A stretch of 64,000 bases of DNA from Aralia elata (GCA_034770075.1 CM068383.1:6716248-6780247); one strand, 5' to 3'. Positions 47,008-58,367 are shown, counted from the stretch's first letter. Notes: generated by a model from the letters alone, not told the origin. Numbers and translations are program-made.

Positions 47008-47523
47008 AACCCTAATGGCATAATGTAGTCATGGCGCATGGCATGGTGATATTTCCCTTATGCGCCTTGTCACAGTGAATGGTGTACCCCCTTGACAAGC
47101 TGATAAATGTCGCGCGCCATTTGGCCCAATGTTATCCAAATCTTAATAAAATAGAAACAAAATTGACTACTAGTGATTAGAACGAGAAAATACCAAAGTA
47201 CCGTGAAAAAAAATTAGGACCAGTGAGTGAGTGAGAGAGACTGAGAGAGTCATAGACTTGTACAAACCCTAGAGACAGAGAGTTGACAATTTAACTACAT
47301 GCTCTGTTTCGAAGCTTTCCTTCACTTTCTTGAATCCTTTTCTTTCTTTTCCTTTCTTCTTTAATATACTTAATTCGATTACCTTTATTCTCTGTGCGAT
47401 CTATCTTTCTCCTTGGTAGTTAACAGTTTAAGCCTCCGACTTTATGTCATTTGCAATTTCTTATCTTTTTTGGCTAAAAAAATAATTTTATTAGAAAGAA
47501 GAATAAGGAAAAGCTAATGAAGC
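47008..47523. other. Host flank between the solo LTR and the full copia element
   Basis: It contains AAACCCTAGAGACAGAGAG near 47266-47284 and a CT-rich stretch on the plus strand at 47310-47420, resembling a 5' leader, but no coding exon follows before the copia insertion. Positions 47036-47130 hold repeated GGCGCATGGC words. Confidence 0.35.
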
Positions 47524-47975
47524 TGTTGGACAATGGCACACCATGGAGGACTTTCTCCTCACACCCAAAACATGTGTTTTGGTATGTAACATGTTTTGCA
47601 CCATGCATCATGTGTTACATGTATTTTTGGTGTCTTGGCTCTTCACTCCTCTCTCTCTCTCCTTCTTCATATATGCAGTATATGTTGCTTCCCTTTGGGG
47701 TGATCGGATTAGATTGGTAGAGAGAAAATTGCATGAAATAATAACAAGCAAATAGCAAATATTAAGCTCCCAAAGAATTCTGTAAATTCTTGTTGAACGG
47801 ATCGTGAAATTAATCTCCGTTTTCATCTTACAAGAGATTGTAATTCGGAGATATCACTGGGTCGTGAATTTGTTCGAGATCTTACGCACCAAAGATTAAA
47901 TACGCTTCAAGAGGTATGTTTTTGGTTCTCGAATATGTAAACTCATGCTAGCGTACATGGTATTAAATCCGTTCA
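47524..47975 (+). repeat. 5' LTR of the copia element (452 bp)
   Basis: Starts TGTTGGACAATGG and ends AAATCCGTTCA. Its promoter elements are not obvious; ATATATGCAGTATATG near 47670 may act as TATA. Confidence 0.95.
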
Positions 47976-47976
47976 T

Positions 47977-47988
47977 TGGTATCAGAGC
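47977..47988 (+). promoter_or_regulatory. Primer-binding site for initiator-Met tRNA
   Basis: TGGTATCAGAGC, one base after the 5' LTR, is complementary to the 3' end of plant initiator methionine tRNA and primes minus-strand synthesis. Confidence 0.9.
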
Positions 47989-48399
47989 ATGCATATTTCG
48001 ATCATATGTATGCCATGTATGTAGTTTACACGAAGCTCCATTGATGAATGTTTAAAAAACTTGAAAAACATTATCAACCCGAACACTTTGAATAGCCATA
48101 ACTTTCTCTATATTTGTTCGTTTAGATTTTTGTTGATATGTATGTGTAGTACGTGTTGTAAGCTTTCCAAAGACATATTATACGCATTAAACGGATAAAT
48201 ATTGAAAGAGATATGACCTTTCAAAGTTTGCGTCGCACATTGGCATTTCTGTAATTATCCTGATGGCTTGAGGTTGAAGACGAAGCGCAATCCTACTCTT
48301 AGTAGGATTTGTGTACGTCACAACTCTTCTATGGTAGCTCCCAAAATGGGTTTTGAGCACACCAATAGAATCCCCATGGGAAGTCGATCAAGACAGAAA

Positions 48400-48630
48400 A
48401 AACCAGGTCGCGAAATGAGGCCAGGAAGGCGGCGCGTGGGTTGCACGCGCGCTGGACCGCCGCAAGCCTCACGCGCGCGCACATGGCGCGAGCTGCTGCT
48501 GAAGTGCAGCGCATGGGCTTCACGCGCCCGCGCGGATCTCGCCCGCCTGCCCGACCCGATGCCCGCCGACCCAGTAACCGACCCGCGATATCCAGCCCGA
48601 ACCGGTTCCTAACCCGCGCGCCAACCCGTT
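48400..48630 (+). other. GC-rich island in the copia leader
   Basis: A sharply GC-rich stretch (CGCGCGTGGGTTGCACGCGC, CCGCCTGCCCGACCCGATGC) in an otherwise AT-rich element. It has many CG dinucleotides and self-complementary GCGCG words. Two reading frames stay open across it, but without domain resemblance. It may be structured leader RNA or captured sequence. Confidence 0.6.
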
Positions 48631-49349
48631 TCCGGAATTTTTTTTATTTTTGTTTTTTATTTTCAGAAATTGATTTCTTTAATTGTTTTATTAATGAAAA
48701 TTCATTATAAAATAGTTTTAATTATCAGAAAATTCTGAAAATATTACAGAAATTTTTTATTGGGTTATTATTAATATTTCCATTAAAATTTTTGGAATGT
48801 TATTATAATTGGATGTTTTTGTTAATTTCCAATTGTGTTATGCTATGGTTTATTAATTGTAATAATTAGCATAATTATCAGAAAATTCCAGAAAAATTAC
48901 AGTAATGTTTTATTGTGATAATCTACTGTTAGAATTTTTTTGGAAGTTTTGTCATGTGTTTATAGCATACTTGGTATATTAATTGAGTAATATTGCCTAT
49001 AATTTGATTCCGTTTGTTAATATTTTTGGAATATTAATTGTTGGTGCTTGGAATTAAATTGTCTTGCTATATGTACACATGTACACTTGTTCCTAGTGGG
49101 AGTAAATTTAGGTGGTAATAATTTAATTAAGTTATTCCCTAAATTACACGTCTAATGCGCTGAAAAATTAAATTTAAATAATTGGGCATTTATGTGGATT
49201 GTGATTACAAAGCCTGGCGAAGTCTCCCTTCTATATTTATGTCACATTATTTTTATGTTAATTTGATTCATGCGGCAAAGATGTTTTAATATATTGTGGT
49301 TAACAATAAATATCTCTTATTAATTCTCATATTTTTTAGTTCAACAGAA

Positions 49350-51110
49350 ATGACTTCAAAACACATTATCGCATATCTTAATCAGGGAAACAAATTAGAC
49401 GGAGATAACTACGACGTGTGACACAGGAAAGTCAGGATGGTCTTGGAGGAGCAAGAGGTTGAAGAAACCCTGCTGTCCAAAATGGTAAAAGCAGAGGATG
49501 ACAATACAGATGATCCGATCAAGGTTGCAGCCTTCGAAAGTTGGCGCAAAAAAGATCGTATCGCTCGCATAACGTTGAGCTGCATGAACAATGACTTTCT
49601 GTTTGAGTATGAACAGTACTTTACTGCACACGAAATGTGGGAAGCTCTCAAAACTAAGTTTGGTGGCACCTCGTTGACAAGGCTAAGGGAATTAGCCATA
49701 AGATTCGATGGTTACAAAAAACGTGATAATAACACTATGAAACAACACCTTCGAATTATGGTCAATATGATCCGGGAATTAAAAACCGGTGGGACTCAAT
49801 TGTCAGACGAGCAACAGATTTCTGCAGTGGTTCGCTCACTTCCCGATAATTGGGAACATATGCGGGTAAACATGACCCATAACGAGAATATCAAGAATTT
49901 TGATGATATTCGTCGTCACCTGGAACTTGAGGCTGAGCGCCTTGAGATTGTCAAAACCTCAAGGGCATATGTAGCTGAATCAAACCCTAATTGGAGGCCC
50001 AAACCCAAGAAGGGGAAGAAGAAATCTGTTAATCCCACTGCGCCTAAAGGGGCTGCGAGTGGAGGTGCTGGCAAACGAAAAAGGGGCAAACGAGGTTCTG
50101 GTAAGAAGTACAAGGCCAAGATGGCATGCTACAACTGTGGCAAGGCGGGACACTTCGCTCGTGAATGCACTGAGCCGAAGAAGGTAATTCCCAGTCCCAA
50201 TCTATCTATGTGCTTAGTATCAAATACTGTTTTTGTTGCTCATTCTCTCCATATGTGGATTGTAGACTTCGGAGCAACGGACCACATAGCTAGAGATCAG
50301 AGTGGATTTGTGGAATATCGCCGCATTTCGGCTGGCAGAAAAGTATACATGGGGAACGATTCCAGTGTGGACGTGCTAGGCACTGGCACTTACAAACTGG
50401 AAATGCGAGGATGCTCAGCATTGACCCTATATGATGTACTTTATGCGCCGGATGTCCGGCAGAATTTATTTTCTGTTTTATCAGTACTACGTTTGGGATA
50501 TTCTGTTATGTTTGAGAATAATTCTGTAATAATTTCATTTGTGAAGAATATTGTTGGATATGATTTTATATCAAATGGTTTTATGGTTTTGGATACTATT
50601 GATTCTAGTATTAATAGTGATGATTCTTATTCATTGCTTGTTGAAAATGATCATGATAGTTCAATTCAATGGCATGCTAGATTAGGCCATATTAGACAGG
50701 ATAAAATGGCTAGGTTAGCTCGAGCAGGTCTTTTAGGCCCACTCGCTAATGTTAATCTACCCACATGTGAACATTGTTTAGCAGGTAAATCAACTAGAAA
50801 ACCATTTGGTAAAGCTACTAGGGCAGAAACACCTTTGCAACTCATTCATTCAGACATTTGTGGCCCTTTGAATGTGAAAGAAAAGCATGGACGTTCCTAC
50901 TTTCTCACAATGATAGATGACTATACGCGCTTTGGGTACACTTTCTTGATCTCTCATAAGTCTGAGGCATTAGAATGCTTTAGACGTTATTTGATTGAGG
51001 TTGAGAAACAGTTAGACAAGAGTGTTAAGGCACTAAGAACTGACCGAGGCCGCGAGTATCTGTCCGATCAGTTTAAAGCACTATGTGAAGAAAGAGGGAT
51101 AATCAGGTAA
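49350..51110 (+). pseudogene. Copia gag-protease-integrase frame, interrupted
   Basis: The natural start is the ATG at 49350, MTSKHIIAYLNQGNKLDG. Codon 24 (49419-49421) is TGA where copia Gag normally has Trp. The frame then runs open through the Gag domain, a CCHC zinc knuckle (CYNCGKAGHFARECT) and the protease. There the catalytic motif reads WIVDFGATDH, with Phe where Ser/Thr is usual after the Asp. The integrase HHCC region (WHARLGH, CEHC) and the core Asp residues (HSDICGP, RTDRGREYL) follow. It stops at TAA 51111-51113, where related proteins have Gln, just before the third catalytic residue. All three defects weaken or abolish function. Confidence 0.9.
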
Positions 51111-51113
51111 CTG

Positions 51114-53236
51114 ACAATCCCTAGAAACAAAATGGTGTGGCGAAGAGGAGGAACCGGACATTATTAGACATGGTTAGATCTATGATGGCGCAAGCAAATT
51201 TGCCTATCTCTTATTGGGGTGATGCATTGTTGACTGCGACGTATATACTTAATCGTGTACCTTCAAAATCAGTACAGTCCAACCCATATGAAATGTGGAC
51301 CGGCAGAAAGCCCGAATTGGGCCATATGCGGCCATGGGGATCAGCAGCTTTCGTACACAACACTTCTCATCAACATGGGAAGTTGGGCCCGAGGGGTAAG
51401 AAGTGTATCTTTGTGAGATATTCTGAACACTCCAAAGGCTATGTGTTTGTTGAAGAGCAGCCTGATGGGACTATATCCGAGATAGAGTCACGAGATGCGG
51501 ATTTCCTTGAGATGGATTTCCCTAACAGAGGTGATGTGAGCAAGGAGATGAACCTTTATGAGATGGAGGAAGATTTAGACATCCCAAATCGTACAGTAGA
51601 GACCGAAGAGGATATTCCTCAGGCTCCTGTAGATAGTGGGAGTGACATACCTTCGAGTAGTTCTTTTCCATCGAATGATGAGTCTCTTGTTCCTCAAATA
51701 CGTAGAAGTCAAAGAGGTAACATTCCACGTCGTCTCTTTGAGATTGAGGGGAATGCTTTTGTGGCTGATACGCGAGAAGAAGAGGAACCTCGATCTTATC
51801 GAGATGTTTTATCATCTGTTGTCAGCAATAAATGGATGATTGCAATGGAAGATGAAATGGAGTCCATGAGGACTAATCAAGTCTGGGATTTGGTTGACCT
51901 TCCACTAGGGCGAAAGGCTATTGGGAACAAATGGGTTCTTAAAGTCAAACGCAAGGCGGATGGTTCCATTGAAAGGTACAAAGCTCGTCTTGTAGCCAAG
52001 GGCTACACCCAACAAGAGGGAATTGATTATGAGGAAACCTTCTCACCAGTTGTAAGGTTTGCTTCAATTCGCCTTATTTTAGCAATTGTCGCGCATTTGG
52101 ATTTAGAGTTGTATCAAATGGACGTGAAGACAGCTTTTCTCAATGGAGATTTAGCTGAGGAAATATACATGGATCAGCCAGAGGGGTTTATCGTAGAAGG
52201 ACAAGAGCACAAAGTATGCAAGCTCAAACGTTCTATCTATGGTTTGAAACAGGCTTCCAGACAATGGTATCTAAGATTCCATCGAGCCGTCATTAGTGAT
52301 GGGTTTACGATGATCGAGGAAGACCATTGTGTGTATATCAAACGGTCCAAAGATAAATTCCTTATCCTATCGATGTATGTCGACGACATTCTACTAGTTG
52401 GGAACGATACGGAGATAATTGTCGCTACCAAAAGGTGGTTGTCCTCTAATTTTGAGATGAAGGACATGGGAAAAGCAGCTTATGTTCTTGGAGTTAAGAT
52501 TTATAGAGATCGCTCAAGAAAGCTTCTTGGTTTGTCTCAAGAGACTTACCTTAAGAAGGTTCTGGAGCAATTCCAGATGAGCAACTGCAAACCCATAGAC
52601 ACTCCTATCGCTAAAAGCGACGCCATTGGACCCGAACAATGCCCTACTTCTCCCGAAGAAATTAAGAAAATGTCTCATTACCCGTATGCCAATGCTATAG
52701 GAAAGCTAATGTATGCAGTTGTGTGTACTCGGCCTGATATAGCATATGCGGTTGGTTATCTCGGTCGTTATCAGTCAAACCCTGGAATTGCTCATTGGAA
52801 GGCAATCAAAAGAATCTTACGATATTTGAAGGGTACTTTGGACTACATGTTATGCTATGGAGGTAGCAAGAAACAGACTTGCGTTGCTCTTTCGACAATG
52901 GAGTCAGAGTTTGTAGCATGTACGTCAACTGTTCAGGAAGCTATGTGGCTGAGGAGATTCTTCGAGGATCTTGGAGTCATCCCTAATGCTTCAGACTACG
53001 TTACTATTTTCTGTGATAGCACAGCGGCCCTAGATTACACTAAGGACCCTACGTATCACGGTAGGATGAAGCACATTGACCTGAGGATGAACTTTATTAG
53101 CGAGAATATAGCAAATAATGAGGTGATATTAAAGTACATGCCCACTGACCTTATGGTAGCGGATCCCTTAACGAAACCTATTCCGAAAGATGTCTTTTGC
53201 AGGCATGTTAGTTCGTTAGGCCTTCGTAGGGTTTGA
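51114..53236 (+). pseudogene. Copia integrase C-terminus, reverse transcriptase and RNase H frame, shifted and deleted
   Basis: After the stop at 51113 and a one-base frame shift near 51125-51135, the frame continues with the end of integrase (the catalytic Glu loop is damaged by the shift). Then comes reverse transcriptase: GNKWVLKVKRKADGSIERYK, TFSPVVRFASIRLIL, QMDVKTAFLNGDLAEEIYM, SIYGLKQASRQWY, and the catalytic YVDDIL. RNase H begins after LMYAVVCTRPDIAYAVGYL, but the frame jumps from YMLCYGGS directly to KKQTCVALSTMESEF near 52866. That omits about 40 residues that normally carry the first catalytic Asp region. It ends LADPLTKP-like (VADPLTKPIPK) and a stop at 53234-53236. Confidence 0.9.
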
Positions 53237-53437
53237 TGTATTTTATTTGCATCTGTTATATCACTCATTGTATGGATTGTATTTGAGATATTTACTATTG
53301 TTTTGAGACATTTATCATATATGCGAGATTCATTTGTTCCCACTTGTGATTGTGATAGCGCACATGATAAATATTATTGGTTCACACAGTTATTATGCAT
53401 ACTGGATATGCACACACTAAATATATGTCAACAGGTT

Positions 53438-53945
53438 GATTGGCTCACTCACATGAGCAATCATCTTTGGCGCTTTGAAAAGCAAGCAAGGTTGAGACAG
53501 TTCACTTTATTGGCGCTTTGAGTAGCGAGCTATTGATACTTTGAATAAGCAATCAATTGGCGCTTAGTAGCGAGCAAAATGAACATAATGTCGCCTTGGC
53601 ATGTGCCAAGATGAGGTTAATCTAGTTAACCAAATATAAGATGTCCCACCATCTATATAAACCTGTACTGATAGCCGGATGTGAAGTTCAGAGTTGGCGC
53701 TTGGGAAAGCGAGCAATCTAGAAATTCGAGTTCGGCGCTTGTGGAGCGACTGAACTAAGATCCGTACGGCATGACTAGAAGACATGCTCATATTGAAGAG
53801 ATTGTCTGCCGTAACATGATAATCGGACACGAAATTTCAAATGTGGCGCTTTGATAAGCGAGCAATTTGAAATGTTCGGGTTAACCACTCTAGGAGTGAC
53901 TAGACTAAGGTCCGCACAACAAGGCTATAAAATAGTATGTTGTGA
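53438..53945 (+). other. Array of covarying hairpins between pol and the 3' LTR
   Basis: At least twelve short stem-loops lie in about 510 nt. Seven share a GGCGCTT...AAGCGAGCAA-like frame: stems CGCT/AGCG or CGCTT/AAGCG near 53514, 53561, 53698, 53736 and 53867, weaker near 53472 and 53535. Others are CTTGGCA/TGCCAAG (53595-53610), GGTTAA/TTAACC (53615-53631), and ATTTCAAAT/ATTTGAAAT (53854-53893, approximate) around one CGCTT stem. Two diverged units (about 53690-53815 and 53835-53945) keep stems with compensatory changes: CGCT/AGCG becomes CACT/AGTG, and ACGGCA/TGCCGT becomes ACAACA/TGTTGT. The role is unknown; packaging, RNA stability or export are possibilities. Confidence 0.7.
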
Positions 53946-54605
53946 GAGAGTTACATGAGCTAAGCGATCATGCAATGGAGGTGAGAGAATGAATCCCTGT
54001 TTCCTCACCATGTGAGTCCAGTAGGACAGGATTGTTAGTCCTACATCTAGTGCTCTTTGTGATCTTTGACTATACTACAAAGATATGGATTGATGTTGCT
54101 ACTTTGGTTTTGATTCCTACGGTCAGGATTGATGAGACAATAAGGACCGATTCTGGGAAAGCAGTTGATTCATATCTGAGTAGTATTAGAGCAAAGGGAA
54201 GACAATTTGATTTCACCTCGTTCTGCACTTATTGTCGACAACTATGGTGCTTTGATAGCGATATAGTAATAAGTGAGATACGAAATAGACATGGGCCCAA
54301 AGGTGGTTAAGTATGGCTCTCTGAGGGATTAGAGATGCTTAACCTAGTAAAAATCAAATGTGTCTGGAGTACTCTGAGTTTATAGGTTGTAGCATCTACG
54401 TGAACTAATTGAGTTTGGCGTGAGAGCTCCCGCACTGTTTTTCTTTAAAAGGGTAGATGTCTCTATGTTGGCCCTAACAGGTTTGATATAGAGCTCCCGC
54501 ATTGCAGGTAAACTCAGCGGTCGCACGGTCCGGCAACTGAAGATTTACGAGTTTTTGGTTTGAGCTATATTTTTTGGCAAATGTGAGGATTACGTCGTCC
54601 CCGCC

Positions 54606-54621
54606 ATGGGCGAGTGGGAGA
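54606..54621 (+). promoter_or_regulatory. Polypurine tract of the copia element
   Basis: GGGCGAGTGGGAGA immediately precedes the 3' LTR start, the expected site for plus-strand priming. It is less purely purine than in many copia elements. Confidence 0.7.
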
Positions 54622-55071
54622 TGTTGGACAATGGCACACCATGGAGGACTTTCTCCTCACACCCAAAACGTGTTTTGGTATGTAACATGTTTTGCACCAT
54701 GCATCATGTGTTACATGTATTTTTGGTGTCTTGGCTCTTCACTCCTCTCTCTCTCCTTCTTCATATATGCAGTATATGTTGCTTCCCTTTGGGGTGATCG
54801 GATTAGATTGGTAGAGAGAGAAAATTGCATGAAATAATAACAAGCAAATAGCAAATATTAAGCTCCCAAAGAATTCTGTAAATTCTTGTTGAACGGATCG
54901 TGAAATTAATCTCCGTTTTCATCTTACAAGAGATTGTAATTCGGAGATATCGCTGGGTCGTGAATTTGTTCGAGATCTTCCGCACCAAAGATTAAATACG
55001 CTTCAAGAGGTATGTTTTTGGTTCTCGAATATGTAAACTCATGCTAGCGTACATGGTATTAAATCCCTTCA
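54622..55071 (+). repeat. 3' LTR of the copia element (450 bp)
   Basis: Compared with the 5' LTR it shows A/G, A/C and G/C changes near its 3' third and three dinucleotide-length differences, two of them in CT or GA microsatellite runs. Confidence 0.95.
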
Positions 55072-55076
55072 GAAGC

Positions 55077-57559
55077 ACTTCTTGCCAATCTAAGACAAGA
55101 TAGCAATTCCTCTGAAAGCTCCCATAGCCGAATCCCACAATGCTAGAAAAGACATCCTATCCCAATGTTGTTTGCAGTTTAACCCCCTATACTTTCAATT
55201 TAGCATTGTTTACAATTATTTTTGAAGATTATGCGTAGTTTAATTTTAATGTTGTTTTCTCCTCGTTTTTTTTATTGTTGTTATTGTATCTCATTCATAT
55301 TACTTGGTTGAATTATTATCATTTTTTTAATTAATTTTCTAAGTTTCAAAAAATGGGAACAGTATCATGGCATGCCTTAACTACTATGTGACGATCCTAT
55401 ATGAGCCAAGGTTGCAAATAACATGCACCATGGCATTTCCCAATGTATGCCTTACGTGAGCTAATTCATGACCAAGGCAAAAAGATAAGGTAAGGGCTTA
55501 ATGTCTACCTTTGTCGTAGTTCTATGGTCATTTGCTATGAAGCATAAATACGGCTGAGAGGAGGAAGTATTCATGTTGGATACATACCGTGTATCCGAAC
55601 ACAGATACGGCACTGATACATATCCAGCATGCCTGGACATGCAATGTAGAACATGCCCTTTTCATTTTCACCTTTATTTCTGGTATGAAACGGAAAGAGT
55701 CAAGAAAAGAGCCTGTCTGCCAAAAATAGGTGTATCTCCAACTGTCAATAGACGGCTAAAGGATGATAAACTCCCAACAACTGGAATTTTTGGATAGAGT
55801 AGAAGAGATAAATAAGACTCCACTTTTCTGCGCAAGTTATATCCAAATTCCAAACCATTCCAAAACAAACATTTACGAACTGTGCTAGAGTTTCAGGGAA
55901 ATAGAAGAAAATAATATAAATTAAACATAATCCAAAAGAAACACAAAAAATTGAAAAGGGAAAAAATGCCCACTCATCAGATCCAATTAACAATAGCTAC
56001 GATTATGATACCAAAAGTGCGAAAATATATAGAAGAGAACAAAGCAACATTACAACCATACCTTCCTCTCGCCTCCGAGGAATGTTCAGTTTCAGCTGCT
56101 TGCTTTCAACTAAAAAATCAGCAGTATAATTTGGATCTTCAGAACTGCTTCCAACGCCAGCATGCATGTCTACTATAGCTTCCTCTTCCCCCAGAGTAAA
56201 GGACAGTTTCAGCAGCTTCTCTTTTACTAGATAATTGGTAGTAACATCTAAACCTTTGGAACTACTTTTGAAGTCGGAAAAGCAACTAGTTTTCCTCTTC
56301 CTTCGATTTACCATCACACAAATTTACCTGTGCAACAACAAGATTTGCAGAAAGCATTGTCAGTTGTTGATGATCCATCTCTAAGTATGATTAATAATCA
56401 GCCAAAGCATATCGGTGATGTATATCAAAATTCATAAATTTCAGATAAAGGGGGATATAGAAGTGAAAAAAAAAATCTGGCAAAGGGGGGGAAATTTAAA
56501 TTTTATGGGTTATTTTATAAGAATTAAAAATAATAGTAAAAATGTCAAATTTTCAAAACACAAGGGGGCAAATGCCCTCCATAAACTACACCTAGATCCT
56601 CCACTAAGCACAAGACACAAATCTGCCTGGATTCCATATCCCAATTTGGAACCTATATAGCAAGGAATCACTTTCGATGGAGATTTTTTTACAACTGAAA
56701 GAGCTTTTTATGGCTAAACCCATCTGAAAAGTATGAATCCCAGACCATCACGATGATTATGAAGCTAAAGTTAAAATCTGAAGCTCGTTAACTGATTGGA
56801 CATAATGTAACCTAAAGTTGTAATGGAAAAAATTACTCATTCGCTTAAAAATATAAAAGCATTTTCTCTTGGTGTCCACGCTGTTGTTTTTCTGGTTTCT
56901 TTTGAGAATATAAATGCAATTGAGAAGAAGAATTAAGGAGTTCATGTTTTTTTGGTTTGTTTGGTTTTTCATTTATGGTGCACATAGAAGTTGCTCGTCC
57001 AATCTTGGCTAGGTTTTTCTATGTTCTTTCTGCAATATATATGTTTCTTTTATAGAAATTAAATGCGGGGATTTAAAGTCCAAAACATTTCCTAGACACT
57101 GAGCAACAGAAATTTCCATGGCTATATGAGAATTTGATGACTTGATTTATGAAGCTGACTCAGTGTGCCTAATAGTTACAACGAAATTGACACCATACCA
57201 TTACATAAAGAATATGAATTATCCTCTTAAAATAAATTAAACTCTAAAATTTACCATACTTTAGTCTTTATACTTATTTTTATTTTCCTAGAACAGTGTT
57301 ATATACACCTAAGTTGTGCACAGTATATCAATATGTTTATGTTTCAAAGCAAGTTTTAAAAATGTATTAAAAGTTAAGTCCTGTTAGTTATAACTCATAG
57401 AAAGATGTAATTTTCATGTGGCACTAACAGATGCATATATATACACAAATTAGGCATCCCTTTTTTGGTTGAGCATATTCAAGTAGAAGTAATTTAATGT
57501 TTGTAATCAAATAAATTTTTAGTTGTGTTAGTGGCTGACAACCATGCTACTTAATATTA
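55077..57559. other. Intergenic DNA, no firm gene
   Basis: Positions 55560-55660 contain GTATCCGAACACAGATACGG-type words common in dispersed plant repeats. One possible minus-strand exon (56062-56327) is listed separately. The rest is AT-rich and non-coding to my reading. Confidence 0.4.
56062..56327 (-). CDS. Possible orphan exon of an unrecognised gene
   Basis: The stretch lies between an acceptor (TTGTTGTTGCACAG, ending at 56328) and a donor (GAGGAAG then GTATGG). An ATG at 56314 opens 84 codons before the donor. The protein begins MVNRRKRKTSCFSDF and has two similar segments, NYLVKEKLLKLSFTLGEEE and DFLVESKQLKLNIPRRREE. I do not recognise the family and found no neighbouring exons. It could equally be a pseudogene exon or chance. 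Confidence 0.3.
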
Positions 57560-58367
57560 CAAAAACAAGTGAAGTAGCCCATCCAGACATCTTCTTTTGG
57601 TGTATCATATTAACTACAAGGCAAGACGCTTCTGTTGCTGAAGACTGACCAATAAAGCCAGCAGTCAAGGGTATTATTTTCCCTTTACCTAAACAAAAAG
57701 AATCATAACAGATCACTTACAAAATTTTGACCTTATTATACCATTAATCAATCAATCAAAATTCTGTCGAAAGGACCCGATTCACAATTCAGTAATAACC
57801 CATAAAGTTTAAACCTTTAATCAATCAAAAACAGTTCTATCGGGAGAACCCAGTTGAAAATTCATTACTAATCCATCAAGTTTGAACCTTTAGTCAATCA
57901 ATTAATTTTCATTTGAGATAACCCAATTGAAAATTACCTATTAACCCACAAAGTTCTAACCTTACAGTCAATCAATTAAATTCTATTGACAGAACCCAGT
58001 TGAAAATTCACCACTAACCATAAAGTTTTAACCTTTACTCAATCAATTAAATATTTATACCGAACCAAATTGAATTTCTATCACTATCACATAAAAGTTT
58101 AACATGGTCTACCTAATATAACAATAGTAGTTTATAATAGTAATTGCTAAAGACCCTGCAGAATCATAAATACAAAAGATTATAAGGGTTGGACACATAT
58201 TATACAAAAAGAAGTCAATGCAGCAAGATTCACATACAAAAAGTACAAAAACCCTAAACCCTTATATATATATATTACATATATTACATACCTCTTTGAT
58301 ACGAGTGTGAATAAAAAAAATGGTCTTTTTTTGTTGTTGTCGTGGATTGTACTTCTTCTATCTTCAT
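57560..58367 (-). pseudogene. RuvB-like 1 (RIN1/TIP49a) 5' gene fragment, degenerate
   Basis: Exon 1 (58367-58292, minus) reads MKIEEVQSTTTTKK then HSHSYQRG-like residues, ending at a GT donor on a split Gly codon. It parallels the conserved MKIEEVQST...THTHIKG start of plant RuvBL1. Exon 2 starts at 57688 after TTTGTTTAG and reads IIPLTAGFIGQSSATEASCL then VVNMIHQKKMSG, matching the PIKLAAGFVGQ...MIRQKKMAG block. The frame then drifts (ATSLVFVILSS) exactly where the Walker A motif GPPGTGKT should stand, and no later exon was found. RuvBL1 is an AAA+ ATPase of chromatin-remodelling and R2TP complexes; this copy lacks ATP binding. The retained intron shows a DNA-level duplication, not a retrocopy. 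Confidence 0.75.
57747..58095. repeat. About 73-bp tandem repeat, 4.7 copies, in the RuvB-like pseudogene intron
   Basis: TCAATCAATYAA cores recur at about 57747, 57819, 57893, 57967 and 58039, spaced 72-74 bp. Each is followed by a CARTTGAAAATTC-like stretch and AAAGTTTWAACCTT. Copies are moderately diverged. Confidence 0.85.

Larger units (their letters stand above)
47524..55071 (+). mobile_element. Full-length Ty1/copia LTR retrotransposon, 7.55 kb, young but defective
   Basis: Both LTRs, target duplication GAAGC (47519-47523 and 55072-55076), primer-binding site, gag-protease-integrase-RT-RNase H order (integrase before RT, defining copia) and polypurine tract are present. The two LTRs differ by three substitutions and three 2-base indels, so the insertion is recent. 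The open frame is broken by nonsense changes, a frameshift and an RNase H deletion, so this copy cannot move by itself. The leader between PBS and gag is about 1.36 kb, and the stretch between pol and the 3' LTR is about 1.39 kb; both are unusually long. Confidence 0.95.

Noticed and set aside
49916..50119. Minus-strand open frame rich in Pro and Leu
   Set aside because: Antisense shadow of the copia gag basic linker.
55560..55800. Open frame with DTYRVSEHRYGTDTYPA
   Set aside because: The wording comes from a dispersed GTATCCGA-type repeat, not from a protein family.
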